Source: Algoriphagus chordae
Lineage (GTDB): Bacteria > Bacteroidota > Bacteroidia > Cytophagales > Cyclobacteriaceae
NCBI RefSeq assembly: GCF_003254055.1
Contig: NZ_QKZT01000005.1
Span: 206,829 to 270,828, forward strand
Reading direction: 5' to 3'
Length of the DNA stretch: 64,000 nucleotides
Shown here: positions 28,858 through 38,398 of the stretch, piece after piece
Layout: each line of letters starts with the position of its first letter
How positions within the stretch are numbered: position 1 is the first letter of the stretch
The notes under the pieces: model-generated
What the model was told of the DNA's origin: nothing
What the model saw: the letters and a program-made list of their open reading frames with translations, nothing else
Databases searched by the model: none
Position numbers and translations under genes: made by a program

Positions 28858-28871
28858 CGAAATCGATTCCG
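28858..28871. promoter_or_regulatory. LacI-family operator, site 4, in the lacI-uxaC divergent region
   Basis: CGAAATCGATTCCG is palindromic at the core and matches the other three sites. It lies 74 bp from the lacI-type ATG and 80 bp from the uxaC ATG. Confidence 0.75.
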
Positions 28872-28951
28872 CATTTTCTTACCTAATTACAGTAGTTTCG
28901 GGGTATTTTTAAGTCTACATATGAGATTTACCATTTTAGCCCATTTAACCC

Positions 28952-30391
28952 ATGCCCTATTCAACTAATAAAGCATCCTTTTTATCGGATGATTTTTTAT
29001 TGCAAAATGATTTTGCCAAAACGCTTTATCATCAGTATGCTAAGGATTTGCCAATCATAGATTATCATAATCACTTGCCGCCTGCTGAAATCAATGCAGA
29101 CAAAAAGTTTGACAACATCTCCAAAAGTTGGCTTGCTGGTGATCATTACAAATGGAGAGCGATGCGAACCTTCGGCATCAATGAAAAGTTCATAACAGGT
29201 GATGCTTCAGATGAAGCGAAATTCCATTCCTGGGCGAAGACTTTGCCAAATACACTTAGAAATCCTCTTTATCACTGGTCTCATCTGGAGCTGAAACGAT
29301 ATTTTGGAGTGGATGAATTACTGTCTGAAAGCAACGCTTCAGAGATTTATCAACATTGCAACTCACTCCTCCAGCAAGACACACACTCTACTCAAGGTCT
29401 GCTCAAGCAGATGAAAGTCGAAGTTGTATGCTCTACTGATGATCCTATAGATTCACTAGACCAGCATGTATCCTTTCACAAAAAGGATAGTTCCCTTGGT
29501 ATGTATCCTGCTTTTCGTCCTGATAAATCATTTGCAGTAGAAAACCCTACCTCTTATAATGCCTATATCACGAACTTAGCAGCATCTACGGGATTTGAAA
29601 TCACCTCCTATGATAAATTGTTGGAGGCCATGAGCAAAAGAATCGATTACTTCCACCTACGTGGTGGTAGGCTCGCTGATCATGGACTTGAGCAATTGTA
29701 TTTCTTCAAAAAAGAAGCATACTCTATAGACCAGCTATTTAAGCAAGTAACCTCTGGCCATGAGCTATCCAAAGAAGAGATTGATTTCTTCAAATACACG
29801 ACGCTCCTTGCACTATGCAAAATGTACCATGCCAAAGGATGGGTACAGCAATTCCATTTGGGAGCTTTGAGAAACACAAATGAGCGTTCGCTAAGAATAC
29901 TAGGCCCTGATACCGGCTATGATTCAATTGGTGATTTTGATCAGTCGACAGCTATGGCAGGCTTTTTCAATGAATTAAATTCAGATGATCAGCTCTGCAA
30001 AACCATTATATACAACCTCAATCCACGTGACAATGAGGTTTTTGCTACCATGATCGGAAACTATAACGATGGCTCCATCAAGGGAAAAATACAATTCGGC
30101 TCTGGCTGGTGGTATCTGGATCAGAAAGATGGAATGGAAAAGCAAATCAACACACTTTCCAATATGGGCCTAATCAGCTGCTTCATAGGCATGCTTACCG
30201 ATTCCCGCAGCTTTCTCTCTTTTCCTCGACACGAGTATTTCAGGAGAATTCTTTGCAATCTTTTTGCAAAGGATGTAGCTAACGGAGAATTGCCTTGGGA
30301 TGAAAAATGGTTAGGAGGTATTATTTCTGATATCTGCTACAATAACGCAAAACAATATTTTGACTTTAGTCCAAAAAACATTCAGGTATAA
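28952..30391 (+). CDS. uxaC: Glucuronate isomerase
   Basis: The 479-aa protein matches the UxaC family from start (FLLQNDFAKTLYHQYAKDLP) to end. It has the metal-binding IIDYHNHLPP, WRAMRTFGIN, a NPLYHWSHLELKRYFG block and FGSGWWYLDQKDGM. It converts D-glucuronate to D-fructuronate (and galacturonate to tagaturonate) in the cytoplasm. The next gene begins 2 bp after its stop and uxuA follows, so these three steps form one operon to 2-keto-3-deoxygluconate. The operator upstream suggests induction by hexuronate. Confidence 0.96.
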   Translation: MPYSTNKASFLSDDFLLQNDFAKTLYHQYAKDLPIIDYHNHLPPAEINADKKFDNISKSWLAGDHYKWRAMRTFGINEKFITGDASDEAKFHSWAKTLPNTLRNPLYHWSHLELKRYFGVDELLSESNASEIYQHCNSLLQQDTHSTQGLLKQMKVEVVCSTDDPIDSLDQHVSFHKKDSSLGMYPAFRPDKSFAVENPTSYNAYITNLAASTGFEITSYDKLLEAMSKRIDYFHLRGGRLADHGLEQLYFFKKEAYSIDQLFKQVTSGHELSKEEIDFFKYTTLLALCKMYHAKGWVQQFHLGALRNTNERSLRILGPDTGYDSIGDFDQSTAMAGFFNELNSDDQLCKTIIYNLNPRDNEVFATMIGNYNDGSIKGKIQFGSGWWYLDQKDGMEKQINTLSNMGLISCFIGMLTDSRSFLSFPRHEYFRRILCNLFAKDVANGELPWDEKWLGGIISDICYNNAKQYFDFSPKNIQV

Positions 30392-30393
30392 TT

Positions 30394-31212
30394 ATGAGTA
30401 GTTCACTATTCTCTCTCGAAGGGAAAAAAATAGCCTTTTCCGGTGCCACCGGAGTATTGGGGCAATCCATGAGTTTGTACCTCGCCAAAGAAGGTGCAGA
30501 AGTTTTGATTCTAGGTCGAAATCCAGCGAAAGTTGCTGATCTTGTAAAGGAAATTAAAGACACAGGAGGAAAAGCATTTGGCTATATCTGTGATGTCACT
30601 GATGAAGCTAGCATCCAAGGAGCCTATGCAGAAATAGAAAATGAGCATGGTTATATTGATATTCTGATCAATGCTGCTGGTGGAAATATGCCCGGTGCAG
30701 TTATCACACCAGACAAAACACTGAAAGATCTAGAATTAGATTCCTTACGCAAAGTAATGGATCTCAATTATCTCGGTACAGCCATCCCCTCACAGGTTCT
30801 TTTCCCACTCATGCTAAAGAATGGTAAGGGAAACATTATTAATATCAGTTCAATGGCAGCATCAAGACCGATGACTCGAGTTCTAGGCTACGCTTCTGCC
30901 AAAGCAGCAATAGACAATCTCACCAAGTTTTTGTCGGTAGAACTATGCACAAAACATGGTGCTGGCTACAGAGTAAATGCCCTTGCTCCGGGATTTTTCT
31001 TAACGGAACAGAACAGAGCATTACTCACCGAGGCAGACGGAAGCTTAACTGGCAGAGGAAACCAGATTATCAAACATACTCCTATGGATAGATTTGGCAA
31101 GCCGGAGGATTTACTTGGCACCTTGCATTGGTTATGTGCAGATGCCTCTGCGTTCGTTACAGGCACTATCGTCGCTGTAGATGGTGGTTTTGGCGCATAT
31201 TCAGGTGTTTAA
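30394..31212 (+). CDS. SDR-family D-mannonate oxidoreductase (fructuronate reductase)
   Basis: This is a 272-aa classical short-chain dehydrogenase: cofactor loop GATGVLG (17-23), NAAGG (93-97), catalytic S-Y-K with Y166 and K170 (GYASAK), and a C-terminal FVTGTIVAVDGGFGAYSG. Its position between uxaC and uxuA makes reduction of D-fructuronate to D-mannonate the likely reaction, replacing the unrelated UxuB of enterics. Assignment rests on context and family resemblance. It starts 2 bp after uxaC. Confidence 0.85.
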   Translation: MSSSLFSLEGKKIAFSGATGVLGQSMSLYLAKEGAEVLILGRNPAKVADLVKEIKDTGGKAFGYICDVTDEASIQGAYAEIENEHGYIDILINAAGGNMPGAVITPDKTLKDLELDSLRKVMDLNYLGTAIPSQVLFPLMLKNGKGNIINISSMAASRPMTRVLGYASAKAAIDNLTKFLSVELCTKHGAGYRVNALAPGFFLTEQNRALLTEADGSLTGRGNQIIKHTPMDRFGKPEDLLGTLHWLCADASAFVTGTIVAVDGGFGAYSGV

Positions 31213-31248
31213 GAATCTCAAATTTCAAAATCTCAAATTCGTAGTACT

Positions 31249-32424
31249 ATGACTTATAAAATGGAACAAACCATGCGCTGGTATGGACCAAATGATCCAG
31301 TTAGCTTACGAGATATTCTCCAGTCTGGAGCAAGCGGAATCGTAACAGCACTTCATCATATTCCAAACGGTGAAACATGGTCTAGAGAAGAAATAAAAAA
31401 ACGTAAAAACATCATCGAAGCGGCGGGCTTGACCTGGTCCGTAGTAGAATCCGTTCCCGTTCATGAAGTGATCAAAACACGGTCTGGAGATTACGTCCAG
31501 GTAATCGAAAATTATAAAGAAACCATACGTAACCTTGCTGCAGAAGGCATTTTTACGGTTTGCTACAACTTTATGCCGATTCTAGATTGGACTAGAACCG
31601 ACCTTGAGTATGAGTTGCCAAATGGCGTAAAAGCTCTTTTGTATGAGAAAAAAGCTGTTCAAGCATTTGACCTTTTTATCCTAGAACGAGAAGAAGCAAA
31701 AGCTGAATACTCAGCTGAAGAATATGCGGAAGTAAAGACTTACTACAAGGCTCTCAGTCCAGCCAAACGTCAAATGATTTTTGACAATATGCTGAAAGGA
31801 CTTCCAGGTTCGGAGATCGGCTATACCTTGGAAGAATTCAAATCCATGCTAGCAACTTATGACGGAATTGATGCCGCCAAGCTTGCCGATCATCTCAGAT
31901 TATTTTTGGATGCCATTGTACCTGTAGCTGAAGAAAATGGAGTTTGCGTAGCAATCCACCCAGATGACCCTCCTTTTTCACTTTTTGGCCTACCTAGAAT
32001 CATGAGTACTGCAGAAGATGCAAGAAGAATTCTAAGAGACCAACCTAGCCCTTCCAACGGCTTAACATTCTGTACTGGTTCTTTTGGGGTGAGAGCAGAC
32101 AATGATCTTCCAGCTATGGTTAGAGAATTTGGAGATAATATCCACTTTATCCATTTGCGCAGCACCAAAAGAGATGAGGCAGGAAATTTCTTTGAAGACA
32201 ACCACTTGGAAGGAAATGTCCCGATGGTAGCTGTGATCGATGAACTCATTCAGGTACAGCAGAAGCGAGGCAAAAGTCTGCCAATGCGTCCAGATCATGG
32301 TCATTTGATGTTGGATGATTTGAACAAAAAAACTAACCCTGGCTACTCTGCTATCGGAAGGTTAAAAGGTCTTGCGGAAATAAGAGGTGTGGAAGCAGCT
32401 TTACTATATAGTCAGAATAAATGA
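31249..32424 (+). CDS. uxuA: Mannonate dehydratase
   Basis: The 391-aa protein matches Uxu[21 protein letters not shown] at the start, [28 protein letters not shown], a metal-site [16 protein letters not shown] and [11 protein letters not shown]. It dehydrates D-mannonate to 2-keto-3-deoxy-D-gluconate with Mn2+ or Fe2+. The KDG kinase and aldolase are not in the window. The first ATG (31249) gives a four-residue lead before a second ATG at 31261; either may be used. The downstream acetyltransferase overlaps its stop by 4 bp. Confidence 0.95.
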   Translation: MTYKMEQTMRWYGPNDPVSLRDILQSGASGIVTALHHIPNGETWSREEIKKRKNIIEAAGLTWSVVESVPVHEVIKTRSGDYVQVIENYKETIRNLAAEGIFTVCYNFMPILDWTRTDLEYELPNGVKALLYEKKAVQAFDLFILEREEAKAEYSAEEYAEVKTYYKALSPAKRQMIFDNMLKGLPGSEIGYTLEEFKSMLATYDGIDAAKLADHLRLFLDAIVPVAEENGVCVAIHPDDPPFSLFGLPRIMSTAEDARRILRDQPSPSNGLTFCTGSFGVRADNDLPAMVREFGDNIHFIHLRSTKRDEAGNFFEDNHLEGNVPMVAVIDELIQVQQKRGKSLPMRPDHGHLMLDDLNKKTNPGYSAIGRLKGLAEIRGVEAALLYSQNK

Positions 32425-32975
32425 CAGAAAAGGAGAAAATGCTAGCAGGCGAGCTTTACCAAGCCGGGGATCCGGATTTGGTGGAAGAGCGTTTGAAAGT
32501 TCGAAAATTAGTAAAAGTTTTTAATGATTCAGATCCTGAAGACACTGAGCTGAGGGTCTCATTAATGAGGCAAATTTTCGGAAAAGCTGGCAAAAACTTC
32601 TGGGTAGAGCCTCCTTTTCACTGTGACTACGGATCAAACATTGAAGTTGGAGATGATGTATTCTTCAACTTCAATTGTGTAGTCCTGGATATTTGCAAGG
32701 TGACTTTGGGAAATCGGGTAATGGTCGCACCGAATGTCCAATTTTATGCAGCGACACATCCACTTGATCACAAAACCAGAGGGGAAATGTGGGAATATGG
32801 TAAGCCTATCAGTATAGGAGATGATGTATGGATCGGCGGATCGGCTGTAATATGTCCTGGTGTAACTATAGGAGACAGAACTGTAGTAGCTGCAGGTGCT
32901 GTAGTGACTAAAAGTTTTCCTTCAGACCTGGTCATTGGAGGAAATCCTGCTAAAGTGATCAAGCAACTGGAATAA
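32421..32975 (+). CDS. Maltose/galactoside-type sugar O-acetyltransferase
   Basis: The 184-aa protein has the MAT/NodL/LacA layout: an N-terminal helical domain ([21 protein letters not shown]), [20 protein letters not shown], and a left-handed beta-helix of hexapeptide repeats ending [13 protein letters not shown]. These enzymes acetylate free sugars with acetyl-CoA, often thought to detoxify sugars that cannot be metabolised. The 4-bp overlap with uxuA suggests it acts alongside uronate use; its substrate is unknown. Confidence 0.9.
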   Translation: MTEKEKMLAGELYQAGDPDLVEERLKVRKLVKVFNDSDPEDTELRVSLMRQIFGKAGKNFWVEPPFHCDYGSNIEVGDDVFFNFNCVVLDICKVTLGNRVMVAPNVQFYAATHPLDHKTRGEMWEYGKPISIGDDVWIGGSAVICPGVTIGDRTVVAAGAVVTKSFPSDLVIGGNPAKVIKQLE

Positions 32976-33013
32976 GCATGTATCCATTTTCTTTTTTTTG
33001 AAAAACTATTTAC

Positions 33014-33021
33014 TATTTTTG
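33014..33021 (+). promoter_or_regulatory. Candidate -7 box before the UDP-glucuronate decarboxylase gene
   Basis: TATTTTTG matches TAnnTTTG, 35 bp before the ATG. A TTTG lies 13 bp upstream, closer than is usual for a -33 element. This suggests a separate promoter from the uxa/uxu operon. Confidence 0.35.
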
Positions 33022-33056
33022 ACTACAATTGTTTTTAAACTTTTTCTATATATCTA

Positions 33057-33989
33057 ATGAAACGAATTTTAGTAAGCGGTGGCGGCGGATTTCTAGGCAG
33101 CCATCTTTGTGACCGCCTTCTCAAAGAAGGTAATGAAGTGCTCTGTGTTGATAATTTTTTTACGGGAAACCGGAAAAACATACATCATCTTCTAGATAAT
33201 AAGAACTTCGAGTTACTCCGACATGATATTACTCATCCACTTTTTGTGGAAGTAGATGAAATTTACAATCTGGCTTGTCCTGCCTCCCCTGTTCACTACC
33301 AGTTTGACCCGGTTCAGACTACCAAAACCTCTGTGATCGGAGCTATGAATATGTTGGGCTTGGCAAAACGATTGAAAATCAAAGTTCTTCAAGCCAGTAC
33401 TTCGGAGATTTACGGAGATCCTGAAGTGCATCCACAGCCAGAATCATACAAAGGAAGTGTAAATACGCTCGGACCGAGAGCTTGCTACGATGAAGGAAAG
33501 AGATGTGCAGAAACACTCTTCTTCGATTACCATCGTCAGCATAAGGTAGCGATCAAGGTAATGCGAATATTCAACACCTATGGTCCTAGAATGCATCCAA
33601 ATGATGGCCGAGTAGTCAGTAATTTTATTGTGCAGGCACTCAAAGGCCAAGATATCACCATGTATGGAGATGGAATGCAAACTCGATCTTTCTGCTATGT
33701 GGATGACAATATCGAAGGCATGTACAGACTTATGAATAGCCGTGATGGATTTACCGGCCCAGTAAACATCGGAAATCCTGGCGAATTCACCATGCTGGAC
33801 TTAGCTCAGCAAATCATAGAATTGACAAACAGTAAAAGTAAAATGATTTTTATGCCTTTGCCTCAGGATGACCCGATGCAAAGAAAACCTGTGATCGATC
33901 TTGCAAAAAAAGAATTGGATTGGGAGCCTACAGTAAACCTGAGGGAAGGTTTGGTGAAAACCATCTCATACTTCGAATCGGTAATCTAA
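33057..33989 (+). CDS. UDP-glucuronate decarboxylase (UDP-xylose synthase)
   Basis: The 310-aa extended SDR has [10 protein letters not shown] at 8-17, the UXS-specific [18 protein letters not shown] block, catalytic Y144 and K148 (RACYDEGKR), and [20 protein letters not shown]. It oxidises and decarboxylates UDP-glucuronate to UDP-xylose with NAD recycled. This is a biosynthetic enzyme although it sits after a uronate catabolic operon; it may feed surface polysaccharide synthesis. A bidirectional terminator follows. Confidence 0.93.
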   Translation: MKRILVSGGGGFLGSHLCDRLLKEGNEVLCVDNFFTGNRKNIHHLLDNKNFELLRHDITHPLFVEVDEIYNLACPASPVHYQFDPVQTTKTSVIGAMNMLGLAKRLKIKVLQASTSEIYGDPEVHPQPESYKGSVNTLGPRACYDEGKRCAETLFFDYHRQHKVAIKVMRIFNTYGPRMHPNDGRVVSNFIVQALKGQDITMYGDGMQTRSFCYVDDNIEGMYRLMNSRDGFTGPVNIGNPGEFTMLDLAQQIIELTNSKSKMIFMPLPQDDPMQRKPVIDLAKKELDWEPTVNLREGLVKTISYFESVI

Positions 33990-34003
33990 ACATCCCATCA
34001 ACG

Positions 34004-34036
34004 AAAAAAGCCATCGAAATTAGATGGCTTTTTTTT
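34004..34036. terminator. Bidirectional terminator between the uxs and sulfatase genes
   Basis: The stem AAAGCCATC/GATGGCTTT (34007-34015 and 34023-34031) has a T-run on each strand, serving the convergent decarboxylase and sulfatase genes. Confidence 0.93.
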
Positions 34037-34083
34037 GCTCCTGAGCCCCTTATACTTATCACTTTTTACATTCTCCCTTTTAG

Positions 34084-35520
34084 TCACAACTCACTTACTT
34101 TCTCCTTAGCTTCCTTTTCAAATGCAGCATCATAAGCAGGGTTTTTAATGGTAGGGATAGGTGCTCCAAAATCTGTTCTCCATTTTTCCAGTTTCTCAAG
34201 AAGCTCCTGAGTCTTTTTAGGATTGCTTAAAGCTAGATTATTAGTTTCCGAAGGATCAGTTTGAAGATCATATAATTCCAGCCCCCCATCTTCAAAATAC
34301 TGATGAAGTTTCCATTGCCCCGAAAGGATAACTGATCCCGGACGGGTACGAAAAAGCGGATCACGAGATCCATCTTCTTTGGGATTATACGCTTCTAGGT
34401 ATATCGGGAAATGCCAGAACAAGTCCCTTTGCTTTAGCTTATCGTCAACTAACAAGGCTAAGATACTATCCCCATCCAAATCCAATTCAGCCTTTGGCGA
34501 AATCAATGCTTTAAATGTCGGAAAGAAATCCAGCTGAGATACCGGCGTGTCCTCAATCCCTGGACTTATCTGATTTCCCCATTTGATAAGTAAGGGGACT
34601 CTAATTCCTCCTTCATAGTAGCTTCCTTTCCCTGCTCTAAGCGGATCCTGGTAACTCGTAGCACGAATACCGCCATTGTCAGAAGTGAATACTATTAGTG
34701 TATTATCAGAAAGTTGGAGTTTATCTAAGGTGGTTAGCAATCTTCCTACATTCTGATCCATACTTTCGATCATCGCTGCATAGACAGGATTGTGCTGCCC
34801 TTCACTACCTTTCTTATTCTTATATTTTTCTACTAGCTCAGGCTTTCCTTGCAAAGGTGAATGAACTGTGTAAAAGGGTAGATAGAGGAAAAACCGCTGG
34901 TCTTTGTTATCCTTCACAAAGCTTATCGCCTCATTTGTCAGGCGATCAGTAAGGTATTCCCCTGCAGTTTCAGCTTCCACATTGACATTGTATGGACTGA
35001 AATAACCATCCTTTCCTGGATTTCCTCTGTGATTTCCTCCAACATTTACATCAAAACCATAATCAAGTGGATCATCGGAAACATGCCATTTACCAAATAC
35101 TCCAGTTCTATAGCCATTGTCTTGAAAAAACTGTCCGAGGGTATAAATATTTGCTGGAATAGACTTAGCATTTGGTGACGCCATCAACTGTCTCGTTTTT
35201 GGATTGCCACGATCAGCTGGATCTACCGTATAAATCCCATGGCTCATAGGATAGCGGCCAGTGAGCATAGTAGCGCGACTAGGAGCACAATTGGAAGCTG
35301 CAGCATAGGCATGCATGAAAACCTTACTTTCGGTACTGAGCTGGTCCAAATTGGGCGTCTCATAAAAAGTTGAACCCATAAACCCCAAATCCGCCCATCC
35401 CAAGTCATCTACGTTTATCAGAACCACATTCGGCTGTGTAGGTAATGGACTATTGATTTGGCCAAATGAGCCCCTTATTCCTGCTATTAGCAGAACCCCC
35501 ATTATAATGTACTTCTTCAC
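34084..35520 (-). CDS. Exported sulfatase (formylglycine type)
   Basis: The 478-aa protein has a signal peptide (about 1-20, ending GSFG), metal ligands in LINVDDLG (D38, D39), and the sulfatase signature C78-A-P-S-R followed by ATMLTGR. The cysteine is the residue converted to formylglycine by a sulfatase-maturing enzyme, which is not in the window. FGKWHVSD and FTSDNGG, further family motifs, are present. It should cleave sulfate esters of a glycan in the periplasm. It is 104 bp downstream of a second sulfatase on the same strand. Confidence 0.93.
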   Translation of the reverse strand: MKKYIIMGVLLIAGIRGSFGQINSPLPTQPNVVLINVDDLGWADLGFMGSTFYETPNLDQLSTESKVFMHAYAAASNCAPSRATMLTGRYPMSHGIYTVDPADRGNPKTRQLMASPNAKSIPANIYTLGQFFQDNGYRTGVFGKWHVSDDPLDYGFDVNVGGNHRGNPGKDGYFSPYNVNVEAETAGEYLTDRLTNEAISFVKDNKDQRFFLYLPFYTVHSPLQGKPELVEKYKNKKGSEGQHNPVYAAMIESMDQNVGRLLTTLDKLQLSDNTLIVFTSDNGGIRATSYQDPLRAGKGSYYEGGIRVPLLIKWGNQISPGIEDTPVSQLDFFPTFKALISPKAELDLDGDSILALLVDDKLKQRDLFWHFPIYLEAYNPKEDGSRDPLFRTRPGSVILSGQWKLHQYFEDGGLELYDLQTDPSETNNLALSNPKKTQELLEKLEKWRTDFGAPIPTIKNPAYDAAFEKEAKEKVSEL

Positions 35521-35624
35521 AGTTTCAGATTTACCCTAGTTATACTTTACATAGCCAGCACTTTAACTTTCACGTCTGTGCTAACCCATTTTCCCAATTA
35601 CTAAATTACATCTCTTACAACCTA

Positions 35625-37193
35625 TCAATCCTTAGTAAGCTTGGAACCCCACCAGTCTGCATTAGGCTGCCAATCTGGAGTAAGCATCTGTTTGCGGGAA
35701 TCTTCCACCGCCTGTCTTCTCACTGTTTTGAATTTCTCCAATACTTCTTGATGAAGAGCTTCACTGTACTCAGGGTCTGCGGTAGGTCTATTGGCATTAG
35801 TTTCTGCTAGCCAGTTTACAAGTTTATCGCTCAGCCTGGTGGCCTCCTTAGGATTTTCCTGTGCTAGATTTCTTTGCTCGCTTGGATCTTTCTTAAGATT
35901 ATAAAGTTCGACATGCTTTTCCTCCCAGTAGTAAATCAATTTCCAGTCACCATCACGAACAATAGAACTAGGATCTCCACCTTGATTGCCATAGTGCGGA
36001 TAATGCCAATAAAGGGAACGTTTTGCTAACTTCTTTTTCTGCATAGCTGGAGCCAAACTTAGACCTTCAATATTTACACCTTCAGGCATAGCAACTCCTG
36101 CCAATTCCAAAAGTGTAGGATAAAAATCTATACCACTTGCAGGCACTTCCATGGTAATTAATTCCTTTTGACCTGGAACCTTGATAAAATAAGGAACTCT
36201 AAGTCCTCCCTCCCACTGATATCCTTTACCACCCCTGAGCGGCAAATTAGATGTAGAATAAGCATCTCCAGAAGCTACTCCTCCATGATCTGAAGTGAAT
36301 ACCACAATTGTATTTTCTTCCAAACCCTGCTTTTTCAAGGTCTCCAATACTTTACCTACCGCATCATCCATCGCTTCCACTAGACCAGCATATACTGGAT
36401 TGTCCTGAATCTGCCTAATAGGAAGTCTGCGTTCCATTTCAAAGCCATGATCAGCAATTCCCATCTTCTCAGCTTTCTCTCTGTATCTCGCCCATTTCTC
36501 CTCAGTCGTCTGAATAGGTCCATGTACTGCGTAAAAAGACAGCATCGCAAAGAATGGCTTTTGATGATTTCCTTCAATGAATGCTGCCGTTTCATTGGCT
36601 AATCGCATACTTAGATTTTCACCATCTGGGCCTTGATTTAATTTTGGATTATCGTATGGAGCAAAATATCCCCCCATCGGACTACCAGCTGAATACCCTC
36701 CTTTATTGATATTAAAACCATGATCTTCGGGGAAAGATCCCTCTCCGCCAAGATGCCACTTTCCTGCGAAAAAGGTATCATAACCGGCGTCTCTCAAAGC
36801 TTCCGGAAGAGTCACATAAGAAGCTTTCAGGGCATGCTCGTAATTTGGAGGCAATAGCTTATTGTGTCGACCTGCTTTTCTCCAGTTCTCTCCATATGCC
36901 GCTCCTATCCAGTCCGTCACCCCATGAACAGCCGGTGTTAAGCCAGTCATCAGACTAGCTCTTGCTGGACTACAGACTGGGGAAGCAGAATAGCCCTGAG
37001 AAAATTGGTAGGATTGATTAGCCAGTTGATCTATATGAGGAGTCTCATAATAGGCACTACCTGTCACACTCAAATCATGATAACCCAAATCGTCTACCAG
37101 GATAAAAACGATATTCGGTTGTTCGGGAGCTTGGGCAAAAGCATAAAATGAACTCAGTAAAAATGTAGTGATGGGAATTATTTTCTTCAGCAT
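35625..37193 (-). CDS. Exported sulfatase (formylglycine type), second gene
   Basis: From the ATG at 37193 the protein is 522 aa with a signal peptide ending FAFAQ-like (about 20, YAFAQ), ILVDDLGYHD metal ligands and the signature C74-S-P-A-R followed by ASLMTGL. FAGKWHLGGEG and FTSDHGG motifs follow. I prefer this start because the frame upstream to 37232 adds 13 residues before a good signal peptide. It differs clearly from the neighbouring sulfatase, so the two probably act on different sulfate positions. Confidence 0.92.
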   Translation of the reverse strand: MLKKIIPITTFLLSSFYAFAQAPEQPNIVFILVDDLGYHDLSVTGSAYYETPHIDQLANQSYQFSQGYSASPVCSPARASLMTGLTPAVHGVTDWIGAAYGENWRKAGRHNKLLPPNYEHALKASYVTLPEALRDAGYDTFFAGKWHLGGEGSFPEDHGFNINKGGYSAGSPMGGYFAPYDNPKLNQGPDGENLSMRLANETAAFIEGNHQKPFFAMLSFYAVHGPIQTTEEKWARYREKAEKMGIADHGFEMERRLPIRQIQDNPVYAGLVEAMDDAVGKVLETLKKQGLEENTIVVFTSDHGGVASGDAYSTSNLPLRGGKGYQWEGGLRVPYFIKVPGQKELITMEVPASGIDFYPTLLELAGVAMPEGVNIEGLSLAPAMQKKKLAKRSLYWHYPHYGNQGGDPSSIVRDGDWKLIYYWEEKHVELYNLKKDPSEQRNLAQENPKEATRLSDKLVNWLAETNANRPTADPEYSEALHQEVLEKFKTVRRQAVEDSRKQMLTPDWQPNADWWGSKLTKD

Positions 37194-37481
37194 GGGAGGT
37201 TTATTGATGAATATAAAAACTAAGATGGTCAAGATCCTTGAAAATCAAAAAGCGAATGTGATAGCCTAGGATATATTTTACATAAGAAAAGCTAGCTTAA
37301 TGCGACACAGTTAATTTTTAGAGCTAAATACAAAATCAAACCTAAGGTAGCTATCGTTAGGTCTTCCGACCAGATGCAAAGAATCTAAGACGAGTGGCAT
37401 CATTGCGAGTAATCACATTATTTTTTTAAGTATAGATCGATGAGGCTAATAATCAAGCTAGGCTTTCATAAGGTTAAAAAC

Positions 37482-38252
37482 TCATTTCCATTTAAATGCA
37501 AAATAGGTCGTCGGCTGATCGCTTGCATTTCTTATCCCATGAATCGATTCTGATTCCATGAAATAAAAATCTCCTGCCTTAGCGGTATACTCTATACCAT
37601 CTATCAGCTGAACTGTTTCGCCAGAAATCATCAGAATAATCTCAGTTTCGATATGGGAATGAGGTTCGTGACTCGCCACTTTTCTATCCAAGGTAGTCAC
37701 ATGCATTTCGAGTCGTTCACACATCGCTGTGGGTCTATCGAAATAAGAGCGAACTCCTCCCACAGTTGTTGGTTTGTAGTTTAGTGAATCAGCATTTATG
37801 ACCAAAGAACCTCCAGAACCAATGCCTCTATCTATATTCATTGGCGTCTTGGATTGATATCGAATCACATAATAGGTTAGTGGAGTATCACCTACATTTT
37901 CTAAAGAATGCATCTGTTGAGGCATCAAAGAAAAAACGCCATTGGCACCCAGTATAGCGCTCTTCCCTTCTATAGTGACTTTCATTTCTCCCTCCTTGAC
38001 TATCACAAGCTCTTCCATATCTTCATTTGCATGCGCTTTACTAGGTTTTGCTCCAACATCCTGAGTCGTTGCATGGATAGAAAAATAAGCTAAATGAGTA
38101 GACGCACCCTTCAAAATCGCCCTAGACTGCCGATCTCCATTTGTTTTCACTTCAATATCATCCCATTTGAATACTCCTGATTTTATGGGTTGCAGTTGTG
38201 CAAAGGCAGTAAGTGACATAAGAATAAAGATTGAAGTAAAAATGTATTTCAT
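37482..38252 (-). CDS. Exported bicupin protein
   Basis: The 256-aa protein starts with a signal peptide (about 1-19, ending TAFAQ) and has two cupin barrels. The first (about 60-140) has HANEDMEELVIVKEGEM and a MPQQMHSLENVG strand. The second (about 180-250) has SHEPHSHIETEIILMISGE and ESESIHGIRN. The layout is like ureidoglycine aminohydrolase-type bicupins, but that enzyme is cytoplasmic and no purine genes are near. With the two sulfatases downstream on the same strand, a role in uronic acid or sulfated sugar processing is plausible but not shown. Confidence 0.82.
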   Translation of the reverse strand: MKYIFTSIFILMSLTAFAQLQPIKSGVFKWDDIEVKTNGDRQSRAILKGASTHLAYFSIHATTQDVGAKPSKAHANEDMEELVIVKEGEMKVTIEGKSAILGANGVFSLMPQQMHSLENVGDTPLTYYVIRYQSKTPMNIDRGIGSGGSLVINADSLNYKPTTVGGVRSYFDRPTAMCERLEMHVTTLDRKVASHEPHSHIETEIILMISGETVQLIDGIEYTAKAGDFYFMESESIHGIRNASDQPTTYFAFKWK

Positions 38253-38398
38253 GTTAAAATCAAGGATGGCATCTTGATAAAGATAAGGAATTAGTCGATA
38301 ATGACTTTAAAATGAAGGAATTGAAAATGTGAAATGCGAGTATTTTTTGGGGGTTGGTTGTTGGTTATTGGTTTTATTTTAATGGTAGGCTCTGAGGA

